Source: JAGLON01 sp041394985
GTDB taxonomy: Bacteria; Zixibacteria; MSB-5A5; GN15; JAAZOE01
DNA length: 64,000 nucleotides
Assembly: GCA_041394985.1 (NCBI GenBank)
Contig: JAWLBI010000001.1
Coordinates: forward strand, 62,001-126,000
Reading direction: 5' to 3'
The notes under the pieces: model-generated
The model's database searches: none
What the model saw: the letters and a program-made list of their open reading frames with translations, nothing else
Told to the model about the DNA's origin: nothing
In this document: piece by piece, positions 43,745-52,947 of the stretch
How the letters are laid out: every line of letters starts with the position of its first letter
Position numbering within the stretch: position 1 is the stretch's first letter
Made by a program: the position numbers and the translations under genes

Positions 43745-44863
43745 ATGAGGTCGTCAGAAATCCTACGCGTAGTTTCAATCGCACTTCTCTTTACAATAGC
43801 AGGAGTTCATGCCGAGGTCGTCACCGAGACGACAATCGGCAGCGGGTATCAGGGAAACCTGTTTGGTGATTCCAGCGCATTGGGCGCTGCATATGGATTC
43901 GGCGGCCTGGCTCTCAATTATTATCCGTCCGGATCGGTGCGCATCACCGCCGACGGCATGTACACCTATTATAATACATATGAGGATTTATCGAACCTCA
44001 TCGGAAATTTATCGGTAACCGTTATACCGACGGCGGAAACATCGCCGTTTTCCCTCACACTGTCAGGCGGCGCGACGACCAGGAAATTCGGGACAGTGTA
44101 TTCGCTCTATGATCAAAGCGGTGCATCAGCCGCCGCAGATATTGGTTATCGTTTGTCCTCTCGCATACGCCTGCTGTCATCCGCGGCATATGCCTATACC
44201 GATTACACGGAATCCGAATACGGGACACACAGCGGCCCGGAGTTTTCCGCCGGTGTAAATCTTACTATCGGGGCGGCTAATTCATTTGCCATAACCGGCG
44301 TCTATGCCAACCGGTCCTATGAACAGCCGGCCCTATCGACACAGGGACAGGGCGCATCTGCAAACACCAATTCCGAAAACACCGAAACATTCGATATGAG
44401 CGGTTACACTTTTCGCTTTTCGCGGCCGCTGGGCAGTCGCACCGGATTAAGCCTGTCGTTCGGGCAGCGTATGCTGCATATCAATAATGATTTTGCGGCC
44501 TACGGGTATACTATCGATTACCTCTCACCCTGGTCCGACTTGTGGGAGGGGACAATTGCGTTCGGAAATATCAAGCACTTCTTCCCGAAACAGGTCATTG
44601 CCGAACTGGGATTTTCCTATGTCGACAAGAGTTTTGTCGATGTAATCGAGACCGACGGCGAAGCGACGGAAACATATTGGCAGAATTCCCGAGATGATAA
44701 GCAGACGGCCGTATCGCTGGCCATCTCCCGCGCCATTTCTCTCGATAAGAATAAAATGATTAAGCCGACGGTGAGTGTGAGTTATCGTAGGAACGAATCG
44801 ACGGCCGAGTATTATGATTACGATGACATCCAGGCGTCTCTCACCCTGAACATCACACTATAA
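43745..44863 (+). CDS. Outer-membrane beta-barrel protein
   Basis: Exported protein of 372 residues; signal peptide about 1-23, ending GVHAE. The chain is made of paired amphipathic strands, for example GGLALNYYPSGSVRITADGMYTYY, seen as SVRITADGMYTYY, and ISLDKNKMIKPTVSVSYRR. It ends with the strand QASLTLNITL, a barrel-closing C-terminus. A barrel of about 14-16 strands is likely. It is probably cotranscribed with the calcium-repeat protein, separated by a hairpin. It may act as an anchor or export channel for that protein, which is inference from adjacency. Confidence 0.72.
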   Translation: MRSSEILRVVSIALLFTIAGVHAEVVTETTIGSGYQGNLFGDSSALGAAYGFGGLALNYYPSGSVRITADGMYTYYNTYEDLSNLIGNLSVTVIPTAETSPFSLTLSGGATTRKFGTVYSLYDQSGASAAADIGYRLSSRIRLLSSAAYAYTDYTESEYGTHSGPEFSAGVNLTIGAANSFAITGVYANRSYEQPALSTQGQGASANTNSENTETFDMSGYTFRFSRPLGSRTGLSLSFGQRMLHINNDFAAYGYTIDYLSPWSDLWEGTIAFGNIKHFFPKQVIAELGFSYVDKSFVDVIETDGEATETYWQNSRDDKQTAVSLAISRAISLDKNKMIKPTVSVSYRRNESTAEYYDYDDIQASLTLNITL

Positions 44864-44954
44864 ATCGGATACAGCGATACACGCTGTCCCGAATCCTCAT
44901 GAACATTTTCGGGTTGATGCCCATTCCTTAAATGGAATGGAGCGAGATCGATGT

Positions 44955-45305
44955 TTACCTATTATCGCCAGTGTGCTCTGGGGGCTGGCTGATTGTCAGG
45001 CAATATCCTTCGCTGCGAACGGACTGAATGATTCGCGGCTCACCGGGTTCTCGCTCCAATTTTCTCCGCAATCGCGAAACGCGCACATCAATTGTTCTGT
45101 CGAGGCCGTTGTATTCGACACCCAACAGGTTTTCGAACAATTCGTCTCGGGTAATCGTTCGGCCGGGATTCTGAATCAGGTAATTGAGTAAATCGAATTC
45201 GGCCCAGGTCAGACGAATACTGTGACCGTGCATGGCCACGGTTCGAGTCTGGCGATGTACGACCAGGTTTCCCAAAAGGATGTTGTTTCCATTGTCATTT
45301 GTCAT
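44955..45305 (-). CDS. Winged-helix DNA-binding protein lacking a receiver
   Basis: Protein of 116 residues that is just an OmpR/PhoB-type DNA-binding domain: LTWAEFDLLNYLIQNPGRTITRDELFENL, abbreviated LTWAEFDLLNYL, then DRTIDVRVSRLRRKLE and the C-terminal wing IQSVRSEGYCL. There is no receiver domain and no upstream frame that could supply one. It should act by concentration or partner binding rather than phosphorylation. It is transcribed toward the outer-membrane barrel gene. A regulatory target cannot be assigned; the adjacent calcium-repeat and EF-hand genes are possibilities. Confidence 0.85.
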   Translation of the reverse strand: MTNDNGNNILLGNLVVHRQTRTVAMHGHSIRLTWAEFDLLNYLIQNPGRTITRDELFENLLGVEYNGLDRTIDVRVSRLRRKLEREPGEPRIIQSVRSEGYCLTISQPPEHTGDNR

Positions 45306-45453
45306 GTCGGTCGTAAGTCAATACCTCCTGCCGTGGTATTCTTACCGTCAGATGCGAGTGAGCGGGACCCCAACGTCTCGCTATTGGCCCGGCGGCTTAT
45401 TTACAGGCTAAGACAATGTTGTAACAAAAAAGACTAATCCTGGACGTAAAAAA

Positions 45454-45479
45454 AGCAGGGCGTTTTGCGGCGCCCTGCT
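45454..45479 (-). terminator. Terminator of the EF-hand gene
   Basis: A perfect 9-bp stem AGCAGGGCG/CGCCCTGCT is followed on the minus strand by TTTTTTTAC. It lies about 25 bases after the EF-hand stop and is a strong intrinsic terminator. Confidence 0.9.
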
Positions 45480-45504
45480 CAATCGGAGGGAATAGTGCGG
45501 GGTT

Positions 45505-46098
45505 TTATGCTAGTTGGTTGATAAGTTCGCCGGAAACCAGACCGGCGATCGTCGTACTGCTGTCGCTCGAATACTGCAGGCTGCCGACGTTGCTGTAGGC
45601 GGTTTCCGACTGATGGGCCATGGCAGCCTGTTTGAACTCAGTCTGTGAAACCAGACCGTCGCCATTGGTATCGGCGGCGCTCAGCCGCTCGATCAAGTCG
45701 GCCATGCGGCTATCGGAGGTTTCCGAACTTTCGAGTTGTGACTGCAGTTCGGCAAGGTCGATCTGGCCGTCGCCGTCAGCGTCAAGCTGGTTAAACAGTT
45801 CGGTCAAATCCCCTCCGCCGGGCGGCGGCGCCCCATCCGGGGGAGGCGGCGGGGGCGGCATCTGCTCGAATTCCTCGAAACTGACCATCCCATCACCGTT
45901 GGTGTCGGCGGCGGTCAAATCCTCGATCATCCGAGACATGAATTCGTCGGACTTACCCGCCTCCTGCGATTGGGCCGTCAATTCCGCCAGATCGATTTGG
46001 CCGTCTCCATCCGGATCCAGGCGGGAAAACATCTTCTCCCGCATGGCGGCCATCGTCTGGGATGTGGAATCCGAGAAGCCCTGAATTCCATTTACCAT
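45505..46098 (-). CDS. Four-EF-hand calcium-binding protein
   Basis: Protein of 197 residues with an AAGGAG ribosome binding site eight bases before the chosen ATG. Four canonical EF-hand loops occur in two pairs: DPDGDGQIDLAE and DTNGDGMVSFEE, then DADGDGQIDLAE and DTNGDGLVSQTE. A proline-rich linker (PPPPPPPDGAPPPGGG) separates the pairs, which are clear duplicates of each other. No signal peptide is seen, so it may be cytoplasmic or exported by another route. The domain resembles bacterial calmodulin-like proteins. Neighbouring calcium-repeat proteins may share a calcium theme. Confidence 0.88.
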   Translation of the reverse strand: MVNGIQGFSDSTSQTMAAMREKMFSRLDPDGDGQIDLAELTAQSQEAGKSDEFMSRMIEDLTAADTNGDGMVSFEEFEQMPPPPPPPDGAPPPGGGDLTELFNQLDADGDGQIDLAELQSQLESSETSDSRMADLIERLSAADTNGDGLVSQTEFKQAAMAHQSETAYSNVGSLQYSSDSSTTIAGLVSGELINQLA

Positions 46099-46393
46099 AC
46101 CATTCTCCTTATTATGGTTTGGGTTCCTTGGTAAATCCTTCCTCACGCTTCTGCTCCAGTAATCGGAGTCGGCTAGTATTTCGATTAGGAAATCGGACAG
46201 GGAAAACTGTATCAAATTGTATCAATGTGTAACAATAGCAATGAGTTACAGAGGTCGCATCTGCCCTCGGAGTACGATATTCGGGGCGCAAACTGACTGA
46301 TCAGCCTCAATTGGTTATTGCCCCTGCTATCTGAAACCTTTATGTTTATGAAACACACGACTGCTAAAATCCGATTGAATACCGAGGCGAATC

Positions 46394-47107
46394 ATGAAAA
46401 GTATTATCGTTCAAGAGCTAAAAATGGCCTATCACCCGGTCGCAATATCATTCACAGATGAGAAACCAGCCGAGGCGAATCAAATTCGCGAAGGGAAATG
46501 GGGCTGCGTCATGGCCCTGTATACCAATGTTATCAAACGAGGGAAACCGGCAGTGTTCGATCGCAAAACGTACGGCTGTATCGGCGGCGGGGTCGGACTG
46601 TGCCTCGGCGATACCTATGCCCCCAATCGCGAGTTCATGTTAAAGTTGCTGGCGGACGACGAAAAGTACTTCAAGAATCGCGAGCTCACGGCGGACTTTG
46701 TCGATAATTTCCCATTTGTCGATATCCCTCACGAGTTTGTTGTCTTTGCGCCGCTCGAGCAGATCGATAGTGAGGTCGACCAACCTGCATTGGTATCATT
46801 TCCGGTCAATGCCGATCAACTCGGGGCGCTGACGGTTTTGGTTAATTATCGTCGACCGGGTAATGAACACGTCGCCGCGCCATTTTGCGCCGGGTGTCAG
46901 TCGGTTTGTGTCTTGCCGTATAATGAGAGGAAAAATCAATACCCGCGGGGAATCATTGGGAATCTGGATTTATCCTCGCGCAAGATTCTTCCCAAGGACA
47001 TTTTGACATTCACGGTACCGTTCGAGACGTTTCTGGAAATGGAAGAAGATGCACCGGACTGCTTTTTCAAGACGGACACCTGGGAGAAAATTGCGGCGCG
47101 TTTATAA
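46394..47107 (+). CDS. DUF169 family protein
   Basis: Cytoplasmic protein of 237 residues. Conserved features are MAYHPVAISFTDEKP, the cysteine-containing WGCVMAL and FDRKTYGCIGGGVGLCLG, FCAGCQSVC, then FTVPFETFLEMEED; these define the DUF169 family. The conserved cysteines could bind a metal or an iron-sulfur cluster, as has been suggested for some archaeal and bacterial members. Function remains unknown. It stands alone between the EF-hand gene and an efflux operon. Confidence 0.85.
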   Translation: MKSIIVQELKMAYHPVAISFTDEKPAEANQIREGKWGCVMALYTNVIKRGKPAVFDRKTYGCIGGGVGLCLGDTYAPNREFMLKLLADDEKYFKNRELTADFVDNFPFVDIPHEFVVFAPLEQIDSEVDQPALVSFPVNADQLGALTVLVNYRRPGNEHVAAPFCAGCQSVCVLPYNERKNQYPRGIIGNLDLSSRKILPKDILTFTVPFETFLEMEEDAPDCFFKTDTWEKIAARL

Positions 47108-47354
47108 GAAAAGCGGAAACGAAAAGACTCTGTATCAATTTCCCCATATGATGTCAGTGACAGCTCGGGACTTACATTTCATATTAGGTTTTAGCTCCAT
47201 CGACGATTTATGTAAAAATATATCCCGCGGCAATACGGCTTTCCCCCCTTGCGGATTGTCAGGAACTTTGAGTATACTTAGTGGTTAATTGTGATATACC
47301 GGCCGCGCAATTCCCCTATTGCGGGTCGGAGTGTACACTGACGACAGAGGTGCC

Positions 47355-48704
47355 ATGAAACGACCCCGCTTCGCCTGCGGGCAGTCATACTTGATTGCCC
47401 TGACCCTTCTCATAATTTTGGCTCTCCCCTTCCTGTCAGGATGTTCCGGCGATAATGGGAACGGATCCGGCAAACAGAAAAACAGTATCACGCCTGCGGT
47501 CGAAGCAGTGCAGGCCAAATTCGGCAGTCTGCCATTGACCGAGCGGCTGAGTGGCATCGTCAAAGCCCGAAATCAGGTTGAACTCTACCCGCAAATCAGC
47601 GCTACGGTTGACAAGGTCCTCATAGAAAACGGCGAATATGTCAAGTCTGGGGATGCATTGATACGACTCCGCGACACCGAATTTCGCGAGCAGTTGAAGC
47701 AGGCCGAGGCGAATCTCCAGATAGCGCAGGCGCAGGCAAAGCAGGCCGAGGCCGAATTCGAGCGGATGAGCGCCGAGTTTCGCCGCAGTACGGAATTGGC
47801 CAGGAAAAATCTTATCAGTCCGACCGAACAGGAAACCGCCCAGTCGGATGCTATCGCGGCCGAGGCCGATGCTGAACTGGCACGCGCGCGAGTCGCACAG
47901 GCCCAAGCCGTTGTCGATGAGCGCCGCGAGGAATTGTCCCGCGCAATTATTCGCGCTCCCGTAGACGGCGCCGTCGGTAATCGCAATGCCGAGGTCGGTA
48001 TGCTGGTCACGCCGAATACGCGCGTGTTTACCGTCGGACAACTCGATACCGTGCGCGTCGAAATCGTCCTGTCGGATCGCATGCTGTCATACATCGAGGA
48101 AAACCAGCGCGCGCGCATTTCATCGCCGATTCTGCCCGATGGACACATCGATTCGAAAATCGCACGCATCTCGCCATTTTTACATCCGGTGGCTCACAGC
48201 ACCAAAGGTGAAATAGATTTCCCGAATCCTGAAAATTCGCTCAAACCGGGCATGTTCGTTACGACCGATGTGTATTATGGTGAAAGCGAACAGGCGACTC
48301 AGGTGCCGCTCAGCGCCCTGTGGGAGGATCCGGCGACGCAACGAGTCGGCGTGTATATCTGTCGCGATTCGCTGGATGTCCCGGCCGATTTGCCTCGGGA
48401 GGCGCTTTTAGCCAATCCCGTCATGTTCTCGTTCGTGCCGGTGGACGTTATCGCCCGCGGCGCCATGAGCGCCGGTGTTATCGGTGTCGAACCGGGCGCG
48501 TGGGTCATGACGCTGGGGCAGGATTTACTCGATGATGATTCGGCGGAAGTGCGCATCCGCCCGGTGACGTGGGACTGGATCGAGGAATTACAAAGATTAC
48601 AGCGCGAGGATTTACTCGAGGAAATCATCCAGCGGCAAAAAGAGAATCCGCTGGATACGAATCTCATTAGCATGAACAACTCGCGGCTCGAGGATATCGC
48701 ATGA
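47355..48704 (+). CDS. RND efflux periplasmic adaptor (lipoprotein), pump 1
   Basis: Membrane-fusion protein of 449 residues. The ATG at 47355 follows AGAGGTG; an earlier frame start would displace the signal. Lipobox FLSGC anchors it in the inner membrane. The family order is visible: beta-barrel/lipoyl halves (KARNQVELYPQISATVDKVLIENGEYVKSGD, seen as YPQISATVDKV), a long alpha-hairpin (about 100-185, rich in QAEANLQIAQAQAKQAE repeats), the second lipoyl half with RAPVDGAVGNRNAEVG, and a C-terminal beta domain. It links the following pump to an outer-membrane channel. No TolC gene accompanies this operon. Confidence 0.92.
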   Translation: MKRPRFACGQSYLIALTLLIILALPFLSGCSGDNGNGSGKQKNSITPAVEAVQAKFGSLPLTERLSGIVKARNQVELYPQISATVDKVLIENGEYVKSGDALIRLRDTEFREQLKQAEANLQIAQAQAKQAEAEFERMSAEFRRSTELARKNLISPTEQETAQSDAIAAEADAELARARVAQAQAVVDERREELSRAIIRAPVDGAVGNRNAEVGMLVTPNTRVFTVGQLDTVRVEIVLSDRMLSYIEENQRARISSPILPDGHIDSKIARISPFLHPVAHSTKGEIDFPNPENSLKPGMFVTTDVYYGESEQATQVPLSALWEDPATQRVGVYICRDSLDVPADLPREALLANPVMFSFVPVDVIARGAMSAGVIGVEPGAWVMTLGQDLLDDDSAEVRIRPVTWDWIEELQRLQREDLLEEIIQRQKENPLDTNLISMNNSRLEDIA

Positions 48705-51700
48705 ACATCACCGGAACCGCCGTCAAACGGCCGATTGCCACGACGATGGTGTTTCTGATCATCATTGTCCTCGGTATTATGGGATTCCGGTTCCTGCCTG
48801 TCGATTTGCTGCCGCCGATCGAATACCCGATGCTCAGCGTGTCGACGTCGTATCCGAATGTCGGGCCCGAGGAAATCGAAACGATTATCACGGATAAAGT
48901 CGAAAACGCCATTGCCAGTGTTCCCAACCTGACTGAGGTTCGCTCGACATCCGAAGAAGGTCGCAGCCGCGTGAGTCTCGAATTCGCGCAGGGTACGGAT
49001 GTCGATGCCGCTGCAAATGATGTGCGCGCGGCGCTCGACAGAATACGCGATGATTTTCCTCCCGAGGTCGAACCGCCGAGACTGTGGAAATTCGATCCGG
49101 ATAATTTTCCGGTCGTTATCCTCGGTGCGCAGTCAAGCCGCTCGATGGATGAGCTGACGCTGATTCTTGAGCGGGAAATCGCACAGCGGTTCGAACAGCT
49201 TCCGGGCGTCGGGTCCATCGATGTCTGGGGCGGTATCTATCGCGAAATCCAGGTGCGGCTCAAGCGCGACCGGCTCGCATCCAGCCAATTATCGGCCGCC
49301 GATGTACGTGCCGCGCTTCAGCGTGAAAATATCACGCTGCCGGGTGGAGATATGCGCGAAGGCGTCAGCGATATGTACGTGCGCACCACCGGTGAATTTG
49401 AATCACTCGATCAAATCGGTGCGACGATTATTAAAGTCGTCGACGGCTATCCCATTCGCGTACGCGATGTCGCCGAAGTTATCGATGGGTTCGAAGATAT
49501 TAATCGTATCGTACAAATCGACGGTCGCCCGATGGTGCGACTGGGTATTCGTAAGCAGTCCGGTGCTAATACGGTCGAAGTGGCCCGGCAGGCGCGCGAA
49601 GTGGTGGAACAAATTAACAACGAGCGCGACGACATTGACCTGATCATGGTCATCGACCAGAGCGATTTCATCCAGAATTCAATCGATAATGTCAAGCAGT
49701 CGGCGCTGTTCGGCGGATTGCTGGCGATTATTATTCTTTATATTTTCCTGCGCAATGGATCAACGACGTTTATCATTGCCCTGTCGATTCCGATTTCCAT
49801 CATTGCGACATTCGGACTGCTGTTTTTCAATAAACTGACACTGAATCAGATGAGTTTCGGAGGGCTCGCGCTCGGTATCGGATTGATTGTCGACAACTCA
49901 ATTGTCGTACTTGAAAATATTGTGCGCTTGCGCGAAAATAAACACAGCCTCCAGGAAAGCGCGCTCACGGGCACAAAACAGGTTACCGGTGCGATTATCG
50001 CATCGACGCTGACGACGGCAGTTATTTTCCTGCCGGTCATTTTCATGCAGACTATATCCGGCCTGCTGTTTCGTGAATTGGCGCTGGTGGTCGTGTTCGC
50101 GCTTCTCTGTTCCATGTTCGTTGCGATGACACTGGTACCGATGCTTGCCAGTCGCTATCTGACGGTGCCGCCGGGCGGCCATAAAGAGGCCGAGGAAAAA
50201 TCGCGCATCGGCCGCATGTTTATTCGACTCGATAAAAACTATGCGAAGACGCTCGGTCGCGCCATGCAAAATAAGAAAATCGTATTCGGAACGACCGGAC
50301 TGCTGCTCATCATTACGCTGTTTCTCTGGCCGATGATCCCGGTCGAGCTCGCCCCGCAAACCGATGCCGATGAAATCAGTCTTGATCTGGAAATGGCTCA
50401 GGGAACGAACATCGCAGTCGTGAATACCTATTTGAGCGAACTTGAAAGAATTGTCCAAGGCGTTGCTCCAATGGACGAGATTCGCCATATCAGCACACAG
50501 ATTCGTCCCGGTGATGCCGAAGTCGAAATCTCCCTGAAGAGCGCCAATGAGCGCACGATAAACAGTTTCGATCTGGCCGATCGAATCCGCCGCGAAGTAA
50601 CCGGTAAGATACCGGGCGCCAGTATTCGTGTCTCGGCGCAATCGGGATTGTGGATGCTCAGGCGTTTGTTCGGCTCCGGCGGCTCCGAAGCCGTGCAGAT
50701 CGAACTGCGCGGGTATGACCTGAACCTGGCCGATCAGATTGCGGAAGAGATTAAAAAGACCGCCGAATCATTCAAGGAAATCGCCGATGTGCGAGTCAGC
50801 CGTCGTGAGGGGCGCCCGGAGCAAAATCTTGTTATCGACCGCGAGAAAATAGCGGAACTCGGATTATCGGTCATCGATGTCGCCCAGGCGATTCAGACGA
50901 ACATCGGCGGCAGTCGTGCCGGTGTGTTTCGCGAGGGCGGTGAGGAATTCCCTATTACGGTTCGCCTGCAACCGGTCGACCGATTGACAACCGGCGATTT
51001 GAGCAATGTGTCACTGCGCAGCAGCAATGGCGATATCATTCCTGTTTCGGCAGTCGTTCATGCCGAGCGGCGGCGCAGCCCTACCGAAATCCAGCGCATC
51101 GACGGTCAGCGCGTCACCTATATCACCGCGAATTTGGAAAGCGGCGCGGCCTTGGGTGATGTTGTCGGTAAATTACAGAACGAACTGCGATCGATGCCGT
51201 TGCCGAAAGGATTCTCCATCGTTTTCGGTGGCGAATACGAGGAACAACAGAAGGCGCAAACCGACTTCCTGTTATCCGTGTTAATGGCGGTCGCATTGAT
51301 TTATATGGTGATGGCGGCGCAGTTCGAGCGATTCCTCGATCCCCTCATCGTCATGGTAGCGGTACCGCTGGCGATTATCGGTGTTGTCCCGACGCTGCTG
51401 ATTACCGGGACGACGCTCAATATGCAGAGCCTGATGGGCATTGTCATGCTCATCGGCATTGTCGTGAACAATGCGATTGTACTCGTCGATTATATTAATT
51501 TGATGCGGCGCGAGCAGAATCTGGATATCGCCGAAGCGGTTTTGGCATCGGCGCGGCTGCGCCTGCGACCGATTCTGATGACGACCTGTACGACCGTACT
51601 CGGTATGCTGCCGCTGGCATTCGTTCTTGGAGCGGGTGGAGAAATCCAGGCCGCGCTGGCACGAGCGGTCATCGGGGGATTAACCGTCTCAACGCTCATC

Positions 51701-51814
51701 ACGCTGATTCTCGTACCAGTCGCCTATAGCACTGTGTATACTTTTCTGGCCCGGATAAAAAATCGCAAGCAGGTGCTTGCGGCGAATCAATCGGCCGATC
51801 AGGCAGGAGCCTGA
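48701..51814 (+). CDS. RND efflux transporter permease, pump 1 (HAE1-like)
   Basis: Proton-driven pump of 1037 residues with twelve membrane helices in two homologous halves. It overlaps the adaptor by four bases (ATGA), implying translational coupling. TM4 carries the proton-relay aspartate D398 in GLIVDNSIVVLENI. Large periplasmic porter loops are present, as are GIVVNNAIVLVDY in TM10 and MTTCTTVLGMLPLA in TM11. Substrates could be drugs, metals or lipids; nothing local indicates which. Its 3' end overlaps the convergent bacterioferritin gene by 16 bases. Confidence 0.95.
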   Translation: MNITGTAVKRPIATTMVFLIIIVLGIMGFRFLPVDLLPPIEYPMLSVSTSYPNVGPEEIETIITDKVENAIASVPNLTEVRSTSEEGRSRVSLEFAQGTDVDAAANDVRAALDRIRDDFPPEVEPPRLWKFDPDNFPVVILGAQSSRSMDELTLILEREIAQRFEQLPGVGSIDVWGGIYREIQVRLKRDRLASSQLSAADVRAALQRENITLPGGDMREGVSDMYVRTTGEFESLDQIGATIIKVVDGYPIRVRDVAEVIDGFEDINRIVQIDGRPMVRLGIRKQSGANTVEVARQAREVVEQINNERDDIDLIMVIDQSDFIQNSIDNVKQSALFGGLLAIIILYIFLRNGSTTFIIALSIPISIIATFGLLFFNKLTLNQMSFGGLALGIGLIVDNSIVVLENIVRLRENKHSLQESALTGTKQVTGAIIASTLTTAVIFLPVIFMQTISGLLFRELALVVVFALLCSMFVAMTLVPMLASRYLTVPPGGHKEAEEKSRIGRMFIRLDKNYAKTLGRAMQNKKIVFGTTGLLLIITLFLWPMIPVELAPQTDADEISLDLEMAQGTNIAVVNTYLSELERIVQGVAPMDEIRHISTQIRPGDAEVEISLKSANERTINSFDLADRIRREVTGKIPGASIRVSAQSGLWMLRRLFGSGGSEAVQIELRGYDLNLADQIAEEIKKTAESFKEIADVRVSRREGRPEQNLVIDREKIAELGLSVIDVAQAIQTNIGGSRAGVFREGGEEFPITVRLQPVDRLTTGDLSNVSLRSSNGDIIPVSAVVHAERRRSPTEIQRIDGQRVTYITANLESGAALGDVVGKLQNELRSMPLPKGFSIVFGGEYEEQQKAQTDFLLSVLMAVALIYMVMAAQFERFLDPLIVMVAVPLAIIGVVPTLLITGTTLNMQSLMGIVMLIGIVVNNAIVLVDYINLMRREQNLDIAEAVLASARLRLRPILMTTCTTVLGMLPLAFVLGAGGEIQAALARAVIGGLTVSTLITLILVPVAYSTVYTFLARIKNRKQVLAANQSADQAGA

Positions 51815-52308
51815 CCGCCGCCCGGACCTCCGGAGCGAGTCTTGCTTCTCTCTATCGATTGCAGCGCCAGATAATTGTCACCAAACTTGGCCATCGATTC
51901 AAGTTCATTGTCATATTGATCGTAGTGGCGCTCCTCGTCGAGGACGAGATCCTCGAACAGCTTCTTCGAGGCGGAATCGGCGTTGGCGGAGCATTCCATC
52001 GCGAATTTATTGTAATCCTTCACGCTGCTCTCTTCCATCCCGCGGGCGATTTCGAGCATCTTTTTAACGTCGGTGACGGTTTGAATTGTACCGCTCACTT
52101 TCATCTCGACATCACCGCCGATAAACAGGATACGCTCGGCCAGCCGCTCGACATGGAGCATCTCCTCGATAGCGGTCCGCTTAAACAGATTGGCGATTAA
52201 ATCATACCCCTGATCATCGCAGTGAAAGTGAAAATACATGTATTGGTGGACGGCAGTAAGTTCATCGGCCACAGCCAGGTTCAACAATTCCCGACTTTTT
52301 TCGTGCAT
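51799..52308 (-). CDS. bfr: Bacterioferritin
   Basis: Iron-storage protein of 169 residues. All six di-iron ligands match E. coli bacterioferritin with a constant offset of two: E16, E49, H52, E92, E125 and H128. M50 corresponds to the haem-ligating Met52. Compared with the usual 158 residues there is a short Gly/Pro-rich tail (GGPGGGQAPA). It would oxidise and store iron in a 24-mer cage, limiting Fenton chemistry. The promoter contains the same operator as katG and perR, so it is likely part of a peroxide regulon. Its 3' end overlaps the RND pump gene. Confidence 0.92.
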   Translation of the reverse strand: MHEKSRELLNLAVADELTAVHQYMYFHFHCDDQGYDLIANLFKRTAIEEMLHVERLAERILFIGGDVEMKVSGTIQTVTDVKKMLEIARGMEESSVKDYNKFAMECSANADSASKKLFEDLVLDEERHYDQYDNELESMAKFGDNYLALQSIERSKTRSGGPGGGQAPA

Positions 52309-52490
52309 ATCCCTCTCCTTTCGTACTCACGATTGGTCATATAAATAGAGCGGCGTTCCATAATCCGCCGCCGTAATATAGCAAAGTTCTTCAGCAGCCC
52401 AATGCTTTTTTTGTTTCATGACACGACAGATATTGGTGTGGTTAAAATCAGATAACATATCGTGTACCATGTCATTATTCCACGCCGTTT

Positions 52491-52519
52491 ATAATATGTA
52501 TAAAATTAGACAGTGTCAA
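52491..52519 (-). promoter_or_regulatory. bfr promoter with PerR-type operator
   Basis: Minus strand: consensus TTGACA (52514-52519), 17-base spacer, TATTAT (52491-52496). The spacer contains GTCTAATTTTATAC (52498-52511), identical to the katG palindrome at 12 of 14 positions. A 15-base block (TTAGACAGTGTCAAG on the plus strand) is shared exactly with the perR promoter at 10901-10915. Confidence 0.8.
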
Positions 52520-52569
52520 GGAACAAATTTTAAGATTGTATGGTAGTATCCAAATATAGTTGAATGTTA

Positions 52570-52605
52570 AAAAAAACGGGAAAACCAGTAGCCTGATTCT
52601 CCCGT
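52570..52605 (-). terminator. Terminator of the RRM gene
   Basis: Minus strand: an ACGGGA/TCCCGT stem with an inner CAG/CTG pairing is followed by TTTTTTT. It lies 46 bases after the RRM stop. Confidence 0.82.
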
Positions 52606-52650
52606 GAATTTGTACGATACGGAAAGTATCGCATAAATTACTGTCCGCCC

Positions 52651-52947
52651 TTAGTAGGACTTGCGATAGCCTCTGTTATTGCCGCCGCCGCGATTATTAT
52701 TCTGCGGACGCGGTTTTGCCTCGCTGACATTGAGATTCCGGCCATTCATGTCCCGACCGTTCAGCTCGTTGATAGCCGTCAGGGCTTCGTCTTTCGTCGC
52801 CATTTCCACAAAACCGAATCCACGCGATTCGCCGGTGTACTTGTCGGTAACGATACTGACGGTTGAAACTGTGCCATAGGCCTCAAAGGCTTGGCGTATT
52901 TGATCTTCCGACGTATCATACGTCAGGTTTCCAATGTAGATATTCAT
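52651..52947 (-). CDS. RRM-domain RNA-binding protein
   Basis: Small protein of 98 residues with one RNA recognition motif. RNP2 is IYIGNL (3-8) and RNP1 is RGFGFVEM (42-49), both intact. A short Asn/Gly/Arg tail (NNNRGGGNNRGYRKSY) follows, as in cyanobacterial Rbp and bacterial cold-inducible RRM proteins. An AAGGAG ribosome binding site precedes the ATG. It should bind single-stranded RNA and may act as an RNA chaperone. It has its own terminator. Confidence 0.95.
   Translation of the reverse strand: MNIYIGNLTYDTSEDQIRQAFEAYGTVSTVSIVTDKYTGESRGFGFVEMATKDEALTAINELNGRDMNGRNLNVSEAKPRPQNNNRGGGNNRGYRKSY

Larger units (their letters stand above)
52309..52650 (-). other. Region holding the bfr promoter and RRM terminator
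   Basis: No gene is supported. From the bfr side it holds a leader of about 180 bases, the bfr promoter with its operator (52491-52519) and then the terminator of the upstream RRM gene (52570-52605). Confidence 0.7.
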
